A DNA stretch of 64,000 nt. Source: Ridgeia piscesae (taxonomy: Eukaryota > Annelida > Polychaeta > Sabellida > Siboglinidae). Location: assembly GCA_025642075.2 (NCBI GenBank), contig JAODUO010000478.1:440001-504000 (forward strand). Direction: 5' to 3'. A model generated the notes under the pieces. That model was not told the origin of the DNA. It ran no database searches and saw nothing but the letters and a program-made list of their open reading frames with translations. Each line of letters begins with the position of its first letter. Positions within the stretch are counted from its first letter, which is position 1. Of this stretch, positions 43,401 through 53,245 are shown piece after piece. Position numbers and translations under genes: made by a program.

Positions 43401-46400
43401 GCAAAAGTTAGTGTGATGAATACTAGTGGTACCATACAACCAAAAATAAAACATTATGTAAAAACTTGACAACATCAGGAACTGCATACGCTTCACAACT
43501 CGGAGATCATGGTAATGTTGGCCCATCCCTATAATTTGGGAGCTAAAAGAACCACTGAAAATGGTTTAATGAATGAGACCTGGTAAGTTCTCGAAATAAA
43601 CTCATATCTATTTATAGAATAACATGCTTAATATACACATTATATAATATACAGTACCCCTGTCTACTACCTGTTGTTGAATGCTGGAAACAATTAGAAA
43701 ACGAGCCAGAAGTATTGTACTTACGTCTCTGATTTCATTCGCTGCTCCCTTGTACTGCTGCAACTCATAGAGGACCGTGTCCGAGTACTTGAGGATGGCC
43801 TCAACCCGCGTCCACACTGGCAACTCAGCCTCCGTTGGCTGGACATCTACAACACACACACACACGTTTTCTTGGAGAGTTCCCATTGTGTGTTACTTGC
43901 ATTCTAAGACACGAGACATTTTGATCAAAGTCTCTATACCAAACCTCATATTTTAATATCCATAATTTTTGAATATATACACTGAAGGAATTCAGCCCAC
44001 CAAAGTGCATTTAATAAGCAGCATGAAATTGTGTTTGCAAAAATGATTACTATTGATATTTCAACTAAGAAATGTGAAACTGTAATGAAGACATTTAGGT
44101 TCTAATCTAAATACATCATATTTGCAAATTGAGGACTGTGTAAGTAAGCGCATGATCTTGAATGAATGTCAACCCAGTATGCTTGTGTGGTTCCATATTC
44201 GATACATTCAATTTTCAAGACAAATGATTCAGTAAACTTCCTTCACCACCAATAATTACCCTGGCCTGTCCAGGAAAACCACACTTCAAAAAGTTTTTTT
44301 CAAGCTGAATAAAATGGTTTTAAGGCTAAACTTCAAAGTTCATACAAATTCTGGAAGACATTCATCTTACAATTTCTACATACAATGTACATGCATACAT
44401 AATAATAGCCTTTGTTTACAAACTTTACTGTACATTATTGAATATCCAAATACAAAACTTAGATCACTACAAAATATAAGGCTATTATTAATTATGATAC
44501 ATGTGTATCTATAATTTATACCATATTTAAATGTACCATAATAAATATTATAATAACACAATATAGTAATACATTAATTACTAACCAACAGATTCAAGTC
44601 TACACAACAAGGCAAGGTTCTAAACTATGGCTGTGGTTGTCCAATGTAATTAACACAACTTGCAACAAGACTTGTAACAAGAGATCATTTCTCATCAACT
44701 AACCTGCACCTTATCACATGCCATGTGGTGATGTCTATGTAAACAGTAGAACAACAAATTACCCACTGTGATGCATGCAAGGCATGCAACACAGATGGTC
44801 AGTTATTTACCAAATCAACCTTTCCTTCATTGCCATACTGGACACTGGGGTCTGGCAAGTAAGTTTACATTGTAGATGCAAGATATCTTGAATAAACCAC
44901 ATAACGAGCTGGTGGTAGAAATCTGACACCATCTCATTAGAGAAAGTGACATGTGTCTAGTCAAGGCCACTATCACCGTATGTACACAGACTTCTGCTAT
45001 CTGTCATGCCATTTCAATCCTACTCCTAGTAATTTCTCCCAGAAATTATGGCACTGGTTGAATTTAGAGTTGATAGGTTTTAGCAATCAGAAATAATTAT
45101 CGGAAATAATGACATATTGCATTTCCAATAAGTAGATATTATGTTAAACAATCAGTCAGAAGTGATTCCGTAAAATGTAATACTCATGTAATTTAGTTCA
45201 AATAACTGCAGTATGACAAACTGTCATCATAACTAGGTGAACACAGAATTGACCTGGCAAACTACAGTATGTAATATCTTCAGTCTAACTAGTAACTGTC
45301 TAGTACCCTTTAAAGCTGATTTTAACCCATCTAAATTGTAAATTTATGAGGAGACAGACTTGAGACTAGTCCCATGCATGTACAGATCATTACAGTTACA
45401 GTTAACAGAAAAATTCCTTTGGATGTCCCAGTGACACTGTGACTGGTTTAAACTGCCAATGACAATCTCCAGCAAAAGGGCAGTTGATAACTTGATACCG
45501 TGCTTGTTTATCTAAGTTTCAAATAAAAGCAGGCTAGCCTATCACTGCAACATGCCATCTGCAACAGCAACACATTATCTCTGCCCGTTTTTGAGAAGAA
45601 CTACACTGCTACTGAAAAGAAACTTTGGTAAATCCTGTGATTAGATTTTGCCGTTTTTCCCACACTTTGGAAAGCTTGCTATATCCGTGTCCACGGAATC
45701 AATTCCCATGACTTGAAAACTGTTCTGAGTTTGTCCAGAGATTCACCATCGCACGGATGTTGGAGAACATGTGTTCTTTATTAAATGAAAAACAAATGCA
45801 ATGTGGTTCACATTCCAACAGCTTTGTACGTAGTTGATAGTACATTGTGTTGTCATGCACCAAATGACATTTACTTAGCAGTCAATGAAAGCTTTAGGGT
45901 GCATATCAAAACAGTAGTGAACCATTCAAAACATTGTTGATTATGCTGGTTGTATGCTGAATGGTATTTACCGGTAATTAGCACTGGATGATGGTGATGC
46001 GTTATATAATAGGCATTTATACATGTATAATATTACTTTGCAGACACATAGATGCTTTTCTGACCATTTGCCTATTTACGCTACAGCTTAGGCTATCTTT
46101 TTATTCTGTACCCGATTTGAAAATAGCAGTAATAAAAATAAAAAAGTATTCTACATGACATTGTTAAACCGAATCGTCAGCTGATGGCTGCTTTTTACAA
46201 TCATCAACCTTTGAAGCCACAAAAATTGTAGTTTGGGTGAATTTTATCAGATAGTTGACATTTGAAGTGACACATGTCTATTAATATGGGAAAGTATTGT
46301 GATATACATGTAACACGTATGTATTATACATTAATATACTGTAATCTGTGTGAGGCCACCAGGCCTGTGATTGCTTTCTGTTGACACGACAAAGGTCTCT

Positions 46401-47047
46401 CTTGATGGACAGATGGACACTACTGATGAAGCAGATGCTACCTTTGCAAGACAAGAATGACATTGTGTCATTACTGCGACACCCAGTAGAGGGGGTAGTA
46501 ATTCTGATTCACAAGCGCAGAGAATCACCACTGAATACCCTGGCGATTATTTAAGATTCCTAACATAATATTGACAAATTCCATAACATAACCATAACAG
46601 AAAGAAATTCTATTCATACAACAATGTTGTGTACCAGGTACAGATCTACGATATAAATTCCAAAACAAGCTGAATTTTTAAATGGCACTGGTATAATGTG
46701 TAATTAAGACAAGACATAATACAAACTAATTATTTCCTGACACAAAAACTAAGCTTCTAAGTTCTATAATTACTTATCCAGTCTTGTGAGTTGTGGAACT
46801 AACTGTGCAGAGCCACATCAAAGATTAACAGAAACACATGACCAGATCTGTCTAGATAAGGCACATGTAAGTTGCAACACTGATCTGAATCAATTCACCT
46901 GACCCCCAATTACCAACACTGAGAAAGAGGTAGTTACTGACTCACTGTCATACTATGCTGCACATATTGCTTCTAGCACCCACATGTCAGGGACAGGCCA
47001 TTATTTCACTGCCTTTGTGGCAGTACAGTGATATATATATATATCTG

Positions 47048-47086
<39 letters not shown>

Positions 47087-47507
47087 TGTTGTTTGATTGC
47101 TTATTTTCCTGGGAGGTTGTAGCCAGGAAACTGCACTTCAGATGAAGAAAGATTCATGTTACTTGTTACCTATAGCTGTGTTTAAACTTGGCAAATGGGA
47201 AATTTGATTATAAAGTTCTGTATTATTTTTGTTTCTTTCTTCCACTACTGTTGTGGTCCTTTCCATCTGGTGACTAGTATGTCAAAAGGAAGAAAAACAT
47301 CTCATATAAATAAATAGAAAAACAGAAATGAACATAGAGAACCAATGTTTTTTATTTACAACAAAATTACAAGAACCGATACAGGTTCTCCATTAGCTGT
47401 CACCAAAACTATATTTGTTACAATTGGTACTTACTTTCAAAGTCAACAAATATGTCGCCTTTAGCCGGTGAATCATCCTTGTACAACACCCGCAGGAGGT
47501 TGCCCAT
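5038..47507 (-). CDS. CYRIB: CYRI / FAM49 family Rac1-interacting protein, complete 10-exon coding region
   Basis: Ten exons join in phase: 47507-47435, 43846-43725, 21850-21745, 18414-18278, 17688-17614, 17099-16977, 16470-16391, 14910-14784, 7130-7060 and 5101-5038. They total 978 nt, giving 325 residues plus a TGA stop, close to the roughly 324 residues of human CYRIA/CYRIB. All introns are GT-AG. Visible family marks are Met-Gly-Asn at the N-terminus (N-myristoylation site), KQFAEIL, the [15 protein letters not shown] block with Arg160-Arg161, [44 protein letters not shown], and [20 protein letters not shown] near the C-terminus. From family knowledge, CYRI proteins have one CYFIP-like Rac1-binding domain, bind active Rac1 at membranes and oppose Scar/WAVE-driven actin protrusion; the two arginines are required for Rac1 binding. 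Invertebrates usually have one gene for the two vertebrate paralogues, so the symbol is approximate. Identity is very secure; any 5' non-coding exons are not resolved. Confidence 0.97.
5102..7059 (-). other. CYRI intron 9
   Basis: A 1,958-bp GT-AG intron, AT-rich. No other gene or structured repeat is recognised in it. Confidence 0.9.
7060..7130 (-). CDS. CYRIB: CYRI coding exon 9
   Basis: The acceptor is ttctgtttgcag and the donor gtaaggtc. In the correct frame it reads [20 protein letters not shown] then NAL plus two bases of Arg. A longer open frame overlaps it in another phase and hides it. It matches [20 protein letters not shown] of human CYRIB. Confidence 0.95.
7378..7770. repeat. 41-bp minisatellite, about 10 units
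   Basis: The motif cctgcccctggac recurs at 7383, 7423, 7464, 7505, 7546, 7587, 7628, 7669, 7710 and, altered, 7752, so the period is 41 bp. Units share a tail of gtagaagatagggg followed by tgatgag or tgctgag. The antisense open frame across it is a product of the repeat. Confidence 0.95.
8372..8442. repeat. 22-bp tandem repeat, three units
   Basis: Units start at 8372, 8394 and 8416 with ggggagtggcttagcag. The first two are identical and the third has diverged. Confidence 0.85.
9735..10130. repeat. 33-bp pyrimidine-rich minisatellite
   Basis: The unit is built on cccattcccactcccttcc and tgctcccttgcag, with period 33 (for example 9766 to 9799). About a dozen units are present, decaying toward 10.28 kb. 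One strand is almost all pyrimidine. Frames open on both strands here are repeat artefacts. Confidence 0.93.
10352..10434. repeat. ACGC tetranucleotide and AC dinucleotide microsatellite
   Basis: An uninterrupted acgc run passes into ac repeats with occasional cg. Confidence 0.95.
11211..11345. repeat. TCTGG pentanucleotide array
   Basis: About 27 units of gtctg, perfectly regular, with a block of five ttctg variants at 11271-11295 in the middle. Confidence 0.95.
14784..14910 (-). CDS. CYRIB: CYRI coding exon 8
   Basis: The acceptor is ttgccttgcag and the donor gtgagtaa. It completes Pro, then reads [20 protein letters not shown], then [20 protein letters not shown] and IN. This is among the most conserved parts of the family. 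Confidence 0.96.
14911..16390 (-). other. CYRI intron 7
   Basis: A 1,480-bp AT-rich intron. A CTCF-like motif lies at 15387-15400; nothing else is recognised. Confidence 0.9.
16391..16470 (-). CDS. CYRIB: CYRI coding exon 7
   Basis: The acceptor is ttcatttcag and the donor gtgagttt. Its 80 nt read [20 protein letters not shown] then RVMIEN plus two bases of Pro. This corresponds to [20 protein letters not shown] in human. It is too short to stand out as an open frame and was found by reading the minus strand for the missing segment. Confidence 0.95.
16471..16976 (-). other. CYRI intron 6, filled by a TG-rich repeat
   Basis: A 506-bp intron. About 400 bp of it (16562-16960) is CA-rich on the plus strand, so the transcript would be UG-rich. 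The repeat starts within about 20 bases of the donor. Confidence 0.9.
16562..16960. repeat. Complex CA-rich low-complexity repeat
   Basis: A mixture of cacaca, aaacaaac and acgcacgc runs. Many overlapping open frames on both strands are composition artefacts. Confidence 0.93.
16977..17099 (-). CDS. CYRIB: CYRI coding exon 6
   Basis: The acceptor is tgttgttttag and the donor gtgacgat (weak from +4). Its 41 codons, phase 0 on both sides, read [18 protein letters not shown] through [10 protein letters not shown]. This matches [20 protein letters not shown] of vertebrates. The downstream intron is almost entirely TG-rich repeat on the sense strand. Confidence 0.95.
17100..17613 (-). other. CYRI intron 5
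   Basis: A 514-bp AT-rich intron with no further recognised feature. A short gacc-rich run lies next to the donor at 17570-17612. Confidence 0.9.
17614..17688 (-). CDS. CYRIB: CYRI coding exon 5, Rac1-contact exon
   Basis: The acceptor is tgtgtttcag and the donor gtaggtca. Its 25 codons read [18 protein letters not shown] and RMRMAGG. In the joined protein the two arginines after YY are residues 160 and 161, the same numbers as the Rac1-binding pair reported for CYRI-B. The last residues replace a divergent loop in the human protein. Confidence 0.95.
17689..18277 (-). other. CYRI intron 4
   Basis: A 589-bp AT-rich intron. A perfect 12-bp palindrome ggtggcgccacc lies at 18121-18132; nothing else is seen. 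Confidence 0.9.
18278..18414 (-). CDS. CYRIB: CYRI coding exon 4
   Basis: The acceptor is ctgcttacag; the donor gttagatt has a less common +3 base. It reads [16 protein letters not shown], then [19 protein letters not shown] and TLKFDDLK. The KQFAEIL block is strongly conserved in the family. Confidence 0.95.
18415..21744 (-). other. CYRI intron 3
   Basis: A 3,330-bp AT-rich intron. A CTCF-like motif lies at 18873-18886. Open frames at 19.3-19.8 kb and 21.4-21.6 kb are short and unlike any family I know. Confidence 0.9.
21745..21850 (-). CDS. CYRIB: CYRI coding exon 3
   Basis: The acceptor is gtgtgtgcag and the donor gtgagtgc. It reads [18 protein letters not shown], then [17 protein letters not shown], and one base of the next Glu codon. 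This matches AIQHPADEKLQEKAW to YEFSQRL of vertebrate CYRI. It is isolated by a 21.9-kb intron on its 5' side. Confidence 0.95.
23198..23272. repeat. 25-bp perfect triple repeat
   Basis: ctgcatagaaatgtacataa plus ttttc occurs three times head to tail without a mismatch, starting at 23198, 23223 and 23248. Perfect copies suggest recent origin. Confidence 0.95.
24221..24283. repeat. CTGT/CTGC tetranucleotide repeat
   Basis: Three gtctgcctgtctgtct blocks separated by gacagt and cactt. Confidence 0.85.
25322..25486. repeat. Perfect TCCG tetranucleotide microsatellite
   Basis: About 41 uninterrupted tccg units over 165 bp. Each unit has one CpG, so this is the densest CpG stretch in an otherwise CpG-poor intron. 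Confidence 0.97.
25911..25970. repeat. 30-bp direct repeat, two units
   Basis: cacaaggggtgaaagtgtaa followed by caggatccta, then a second copy with four changes. Confidence 0.85.
27470..29165. repeat. 31-bp minisatellite, about 54 units
   Basis: The core is cgtcaggtgatccagggcta followed by acggagacacc, period 31. Variants in the c/tgtcagg, ctaa/cgaa and gaga/gata positions recur in blocks, so the array has spread by duplicating groups of units. Nearly every unit carries CAGGTG. It decays at its right end near 29.17 kb. Confidence 0.96.
29301..29381. repeat. Foldback inverted repeat (36-bp arms, 9-bp loop)
   Basis: The left arm 29301-29336 and right arm 29346-29381 are complementary at 32 of 36 positions. 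Both begin or end with aaatttaatga and meet at ttagacaatgctta. It lies just beyond the 31-bp minisatellite. Confidence 0.92.
33230..33455. repeat. 226-bp direct repeat, copy 1
   Basis: Starts ctaccggggctgaagtaaac and ends gcatcataacaa. It is identical to 34033-34258 except for two base changes, with no length difference. Confidence 0.95.
34033..34258. repeat. 226-bp direct repeat, copy 2
   Basis: Second copy, separated from the first by 577 bp. The sharp edges and equal length suggest one recent event. Neither end reads TG...CA, so it does not look like an LTR pair. Confidence 0.95.
41096..42740. repeat. 37-bp minisatellite, about 44 units
   Basis: The unit is gagtgaacacagacagaggc followed by caatggaccaaggaaga, period 37. 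The variant aattaaccaaag occurs at 41427 and 41834, 407 bp (11 units) apart, showing a higher-order period. The unit lacks stops in all three minus frames, so minus frames of up to 553 codons cross it. These are artefacts. Units degrade after about 42.48 kb. Confidence 0.97.
43725..43846 (-). CDS. CYRIB: CYRI coding exon 2
   Basis: The acceptor tgttgtag precedes 43846 and the donor gtaagtac follows 43725. The exon enters in phase 1, completing Asn, and reads VQPTEAEL through [10 protein letters not shown]. This matches the family segment DFENAQPTE to YRGAGHEIRE. It ends in phase 0. Confidence 0.95.
43847..47434 (-). other. CYRI intron 1 of the coding region
   Basis: A 3,588-bp AT-rich intron. 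It holds an AT microsatellite at 47030-47084 and no other recognised gene. Confidence 0.9.
47030..47084. repeat. AT dinucleotide microsatellite
   Basis: Two ta runs separated by ctgctg. Confidence 0.93.
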
Positions 47508-47539
47508 GGTGACGCCGCGTCGGCCAGTCGACCTCCAGT
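47435..47539 (-). CDS. CYRIB: CYRI exon with start codon (32 nt of 5' UTR plus 73 coding nt)
   Basis: The acceptor reads ttgtag at 47545-47540 and the donor gtaagt follows 47435. The ATG is at 47507-47505 in a good context (ACC before, G after). It encodes [12 protein letters not shown] and ends in DFE plus the first base of an Asn codon. Gly2 is the expected myristoylation site of the family. Because an acceptor precedes the 5' UTR part, at least one non-coding exon must lie further upstream, above 47.54 kb. Confidence 0.95.
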
Positions 47540-47540
47540 C

Positions 47541-48180
47541 TACAACACACACACAGCTGTAACACACTGACATCGACATGGCAACACACACTGACCCATG
47601 GCAACACACCTGAAACGACATGGCAACACACGCTGACACCTACACAGCAACACACACACTGACACCTACATCGCAACACATGTTGATGCATACATAGCAA
47701 CACACGCTGACACCTGCATGGCAACACACTGACACATACACGGCAACACACACTGGCACCTATCGAAGCAACACATGCTGACACCTACATGACAACACAC
47801 ATTGATGCATACACGGCAACACATGCTGACACCTACATGGCAAGTCAACATATACTGACACCTACACAGCAACACATGGTGACACCTACATGGCAAGTCA
47901 ACATATACTGACACCTACACAGCAACACACGCTGACACCTACATGGCAAGTCAACATATACTGACACCTACACAGCAACACACACTGACACCTACATGGC
48001 AAGTCAACATATACCCGACACCTACACAGCAACACATGGTGACACCTACATGGTAATACATGCTGACACACACCTACATGGCAACACACGCTGACACCTA
48101 CATGGCATCATATGCTGACACCTACGTGGTAACACACGCTGACACATATATGGCAATATTCATCTTGGAACATGCTGACA
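47541..48180. repeat. 24-bp minisatellite upstream of the CYRI start exon
   Basis: The unit is gcaacacacgctgacaccta followed by catg. In the middle (47840-48010) a longer compound unit with gcaagtcaacatatactgac alternates with the basic one. The array begins in the pyrimidine tract of the start-exon acceptor and gradually loses regularity. Confidence 0.9.
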
Positions 48181-48481
48181 CATGCACAACAAAACAGTCA
48201 TTTGCTGCAATATGCTGACATCTAGATATGTCACACAGACATACATTGTAACATGTTGACACCTCTATACAACACACTTGAACACAGACACTTGCTGTAA
48301 TATGTAGGTAACAGGTATCAAGTGTCTACACAGAAATACATGCCGACACTTACATAATAACTACATGGCAACAAATAAATTATAGACATACTGACACCTT
48401 ATAACAGGCTGACATGTACACAGCAACAGCTATATAAACAGTGTCACCATATACACCTGACAATAACACACACTGCGATGG

Positions 48482-48483
<2 letters not shown>

Positions 48484-48514
<31 letters not shown>

Positions 48515-48538
48515 CACATGCGCACGCGCACACACACC
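48484..48538. repeat. AC dinucleotide microsatellite
   Basis: An ac run followed by gcac variants. Confidence 0.93.
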
Positions 48539-51304
48539 ACCCATACGCACACCCATACACAAACACACGTCTGTGTTCAGCAACAAATAGCTTCAGTCTA
48601 CAAACAAACACACAGACATCTGTACTGGAACACAGATGGTTTCAGCCGCCAGAGTACAGACACATGCAGTAACACACACAGCTCTAGTTAGTAGTTAGTT
48701 AGCTACACAACAAGTTCAGCAACACAGACGGTTCCAGTGTAGTCATGTCGCATTTGTTTGGCAGACCTGTTCTTTGCACATAGCAAAATAGCTAGCACTG
48801 TTTCTGTTTCTCTTTCATATTGTCAGGTAATGAATGACAAGTACACATGAGGTTCTGGTTGAGATGAAAATGTGTTTTTGGAAGAACAGCGCAAATACCC
48901 AGTGATTACCCACCCCAATTTGAAGACCGGTGGGAATCCCAATAAAATGACCTATTGACATCTTAAAATTTGCATGTAACATGAGCAGCATGTGGCTGAA
49001 ATCACCCAAAATTCTATCACATGACCGGAAGCCAACCACACTCCTCGTGAGCGATTTCATTGGCTGAGGTTAAGAGGAAGGAGTTTTGCAAAGGGGTGTA
49101 CCAGTGGGATGATGCTACAGGTTGGTACTGATGTAGTCAGCTGCATGTGAGAATGCCAGCAACTGTAGCATATATTTGTTACAATATCATGCTAGCTTTG
49201 TAAATTATGCTTACAAATATAAGCAGTATATGACACAATGTTATGAACTGGTATATATTTCATGGCCGCCTGTTGTAAAAGCAATCATTAGTTCTTATGC
49301 ATATCAGCTTACAAGCTATACATTCATAACAATACCATTACATCTCTAAGTGGCTTAAGAATTAGCTTAATCCTCATTTGCCTAGGTACTGGGTAAGGTG
49401 GCTTACAGCTGGATTTATTGGATAGAGGCAGCTCTGTGGGAGCTTAAAGTTTAACACATTCCTCATGCATATGTAGCAAGTCACACAGTTGGGCTCTGCA
49501 GTACAGTGATTAGAACACCTGACTCTGCTAACATTAAACAGGATAAGAGTTTTAGTTCTCTTGCTATCATTATTAAGCAGACACAATTTTTACAGAAATA
49601 AACACAGGATGTGGATACATTAATTATAGATATATTTGAATAATATGAATGATACAATTGTAAAGTGGCCTAACGCTTTTCATTAAAATCGAGATGATGT
49701 TTGAATGCATGCCCCGGCTGAAAGGAAAATGTTTTGAATTGAGCTGTCAAAGCACTGGATTAGGTCTGGATATATCGTGAAACAGATACTGTCCAAAAAC
49801 TTATGTTATAAGTTGTTTACATTAATCATATAAGTTAATTAACATTTAACTCCTTAAATGAAGAATGAGCAGAGACAAAGTACATTTAAAAAAGATTCCT
49901 GCCTACTGGCCAATGTGTACTATGTTTAAGTAACCTGTAGCATGAGTTCAAAGTATAATTCGCATCAGATATAAACTACTGAATTCTCCCAAGGGACTAC
50001 TAGAAACGTATACTATAATTGTGGAATAGCAGGGCTTCACAATCTCAGGTGTTTGTGTAACTGAGGTTAACAAGACCCTTGAATACACCATACCTGCCAA
50101 CTCTGCAGTTTACTAAAACATGTGTTTTCTTCATTTTCTTGAATTTTACATCGAGTATATATTTTAAGCATAATTGAATTAGAGGATACAACAAGTTTTA
50201 ATTGACGTCACTGCAATAACTGAAGTTCCTCTCTGTTTGAACATATTTAAAGTGCTGTCATCACTACAATCTACCTAAAGACTTATAACATTTTAGTTTT
50301 AAGCAGTGAACTTTACTTTCTTGCTTTCCAGTTGAGTTCTTCTTTTAAAGTTTATTACAAGATGTGTCTGCTGTATGCGTATTATGACTTCATTTGGAGA
50401 TGAAGAACTGACCCCCGAAGTTGGTATCGGAAGTAGCTGACAATGTGATAGTGACAGCCTGCAATCACTGAATCGGAACAGGTAAAACATGATGTGGGTC
50501 CTGTCTTTTGCCACAAAGCAACACAGGCAATTCACTACCATCTTGGACATGGTTCATCAGATACACATGGTATCTAGTAATCTAGCCTAGTTCAACTTTG
50601 TGTGCACTTTTATCTTTTGAAATGGACTGTAGTACTTTGTCGCCACACGAGTGGAAATTAACCCACAAAATTCAATACCCTCATGGCCTGTCAGTACAAA
50701 ACACTATGCAATTACAAGAGGCATCTAGTGCTTACAGAGCATGCATTTGTCCACCCGAACAAACCAACAGTTTCTGATAAACATGATAATAAAGACGATA
50801 GCTTATGACCATTCTCAAAACACAATTCCACGCTGAAAAGTCAGTATTTTCATCTTAAACTTGCTTCTGTTGACAATAAAATATTTATTTTATGATTTTA
50901 AATAGTTTACATATGTCTAGGATGGGTGAACATGAAACCACAGTAGCTCCCTCTGAAGGGTGGTTTGTCATAATATTAAAGTCAACAACACCTATATAAA
51001 TACATATAAACCTCCAGATCATTTATTTTCATCTGCTGTATGATGCAGTATTCAACGATGGTGCTCATATTACATGCTTGAAATAAATATTTAATGAATT
51101 ATGAAAGAGTACAATTAATAATAAATCAAATATTTCTATCACATCATTGTTAGAAGGTAACAACATGCAATACAGTTTGTCATTTCAAGCAATAAAATAA
51201 ATATTGCCACTACCCTGACACCTGATGATGTGGACTAGAACTAATTATACATCTTTCTAATGGCAGTTAGCCAGTCACAAGTATTGCCAGGTAAGTATAT
51301 AAGC

Positions 51305-51603
51305 ATAGCTTTATGTAGAGACCCGTCCACCCGTCATTTGGACGGGTAAAAATGAATATGGACGGGTAGAAATATGGTGGATGGGTAAAAAAATTAAGGA
51401 GCAAAAAATAAAAAGTCTTCCAAAACCATAGATATTGTTAGTTATGCCTTGAAAGTGAGTGAAAATGGTGTCACATGTGTGTTTGTAGTCCATTTCAGGT
51501 CATCAGGCACATTTAAAAGTTTGTAAACTGGCTTAACAGTTAACATCCATGTGTCCACCAAAACATGTGTGACTGGCAATAATTTTATCCTGCATAAAGC
51601 CCT
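51305..51603 (-). mobile_element. MITE, Mutator-like, copy 1 (299 bp)
   Basis: Flanked by a perfect 10-bp direct repeat gtatataagc at 51295-51304 and 51604-51613. The ends are inverted: one starts atagctttatgtag and the other, read backwards, starts agggctttatgcag, sharing gctttatgyag. It has no coding capacity. Copy 2 at 52.95 kb is about three-quarters identical in opposite orientation. A 9-10-bp target duplication is typical of Mutator-like elements. Confidence 0.8.
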
Positions 51604-52951
51604 GTATATAAGCCAGCTTATAAAACAATACACAAATACAATACTTGCCACTTATGCAGGTAAACAAAAAATTATTTATAATTACCTATCTCCCAAAATG
51701 TTGTATTTACTATCTAGCAGTAGTGCTCAGTATAATATTACGTACATTATACCATAATACATCAGACATTTTGTTGTCACAATTAAAATGACCAAATTAA
51801 GGATTTATGTTGCGCATTTGTGCCTAACAATGTCAACTTTCTTTTCTGAGTGTCTCATGGGTGAACAAGTTCTACTATGTGAGCATCACATTTGGCAGAA
51901 GGCTACTAGAATACGATGCAGGAGATGAAGCAATTGCAGATTTTTATGTGTGATTTGTCATTGATTTTTGCCAGATGCAGCATAAATGAGTAAAAGCACA
52001 GATAAAGGCAGCAGTGAAAGCACTTTATGACGGTCATATTATTATGCACAAATATTCATCACGATGCTACGCTTGAGTGGAGATGATATGATTGCTGAAT
52101 TTGATATAATACTGACAATATTAAAAGAGGTGGAGTGGAGTAGAACATACGCCTTATATGGCCATTTAAACACACTGCCTTATATGGTCACATATATGTA
52201 GCACAAAGAGAATGGAGGATGAAAAGTTGGCTGAACCATATTCAAGTGAATAGATAATTTGTATATATTTTGGTTTAACACTAACACCCACTATTACAAC
52301 CGGAAGTTATATTAATTTTTACAAACGTAAATTATCTGTCATTCTGGCGGACATTACATCACTGACAGATGTCACAAATGAACGTAGCTGCTGCTGTCAA
52401 TCGATATGGCTTCTACAGTAGAATGCGTCCCACTGCTCTAGCCAGTAGCATTGTACAGTGACAATATCAAAGTGAAACACAGACAGCCAGCCAGTCCAGG
52501 GTTACTACTTTATTATCCTGTTTGCTGACTCTCATAACAAAATGTTCCATCTGACTCATACACAATTTTCCATCTGACCTTCTCATAAATTGACCAATGC
52601 ATTGCAACATAATTATTTATTCTTTACATACGATTGTTAGTAGTTTGTCACTGGCTCAAAGCACTTTTCGTTCAATTTCGAGCATTATATACAAGGTCAA
52701 TAAAATAACTGTTAGCTAAACAAGTTGATGCCTTTTTGAAAAGGATTAAGTAACATTTTATGGTGTACAAAACTGCTAATAAAACACAGACAGGTATGAC
52801 AGAGCTAATGTAAACACAGTAATCCAATTAAATAATATTTAATGTTAGCCATCCTGACTGCCCAATTGATTATAAGTGTACTTTTGTGAACGATGCAGGA
52901 CCAATGTTTTAACAATTCAGCACTACCAGCCAGTACTGGGTAGTTAGGACC

Positions 52952-53245
52952 AGGGCTTTATGCAGGATCCAATCTTTGCCAGTCACACATTGTTGGAGGA
53001 CATGTGGATGTCAACTGTTAAGCCACTTTTAAGCCACTTGAGAAACTTAAAATGTGTTTTATGACTGGAAATGGACTACAAATGCACATGTGACACCATT
53101 GCCACACATTGTAAAGGCATAACTGACAGTATCTATGGTTTTAGAAGACTTTATTGCTCTTTAATTTTTTACCCATCCACCCATATTTCTACCCATCCAC
53201 AACGGGTGTTACCCGTCGGGTGGATGGGTCTCTGCATAAAGCTAT
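52952..53245 (+). mobile_element. MITE, Mutator-like, copy 2 (294 bp)
   Basis: Same element as copy 1, inverted. Terminal sequences are agggctttatgcag and, at the other end, ctgcataaagctat. The flanking 10-mers agttaggacc and ggttaggagt match at 7 of 10 positions, consistent with a decayed target duplication and an older insertion. Confidence 0.75.

Larger units (their letters stand above)
21851..43724 (-). other. CYRI intron 2 (21.9 kb)
   Basis: The largest intron, about one third of the window. It holds a 25-bp triple repeat, CTGT and CCGT microsatellites, a 31-bp minisatellite of 1.7 kb, a foldback hairpin, a 226-bp direct duplication and a 37-bp minisatellite of 1.6 kb. I found no convincing nested gene. 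The longest non-repeat open frames (26.6-26.9 kb minus, 38.57-38.95 kb minus, 40.3-40.65 kb plus, 42.9-43.3 kb minus) are 113-129 codons and not recognisable. Confidence 0.85.
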
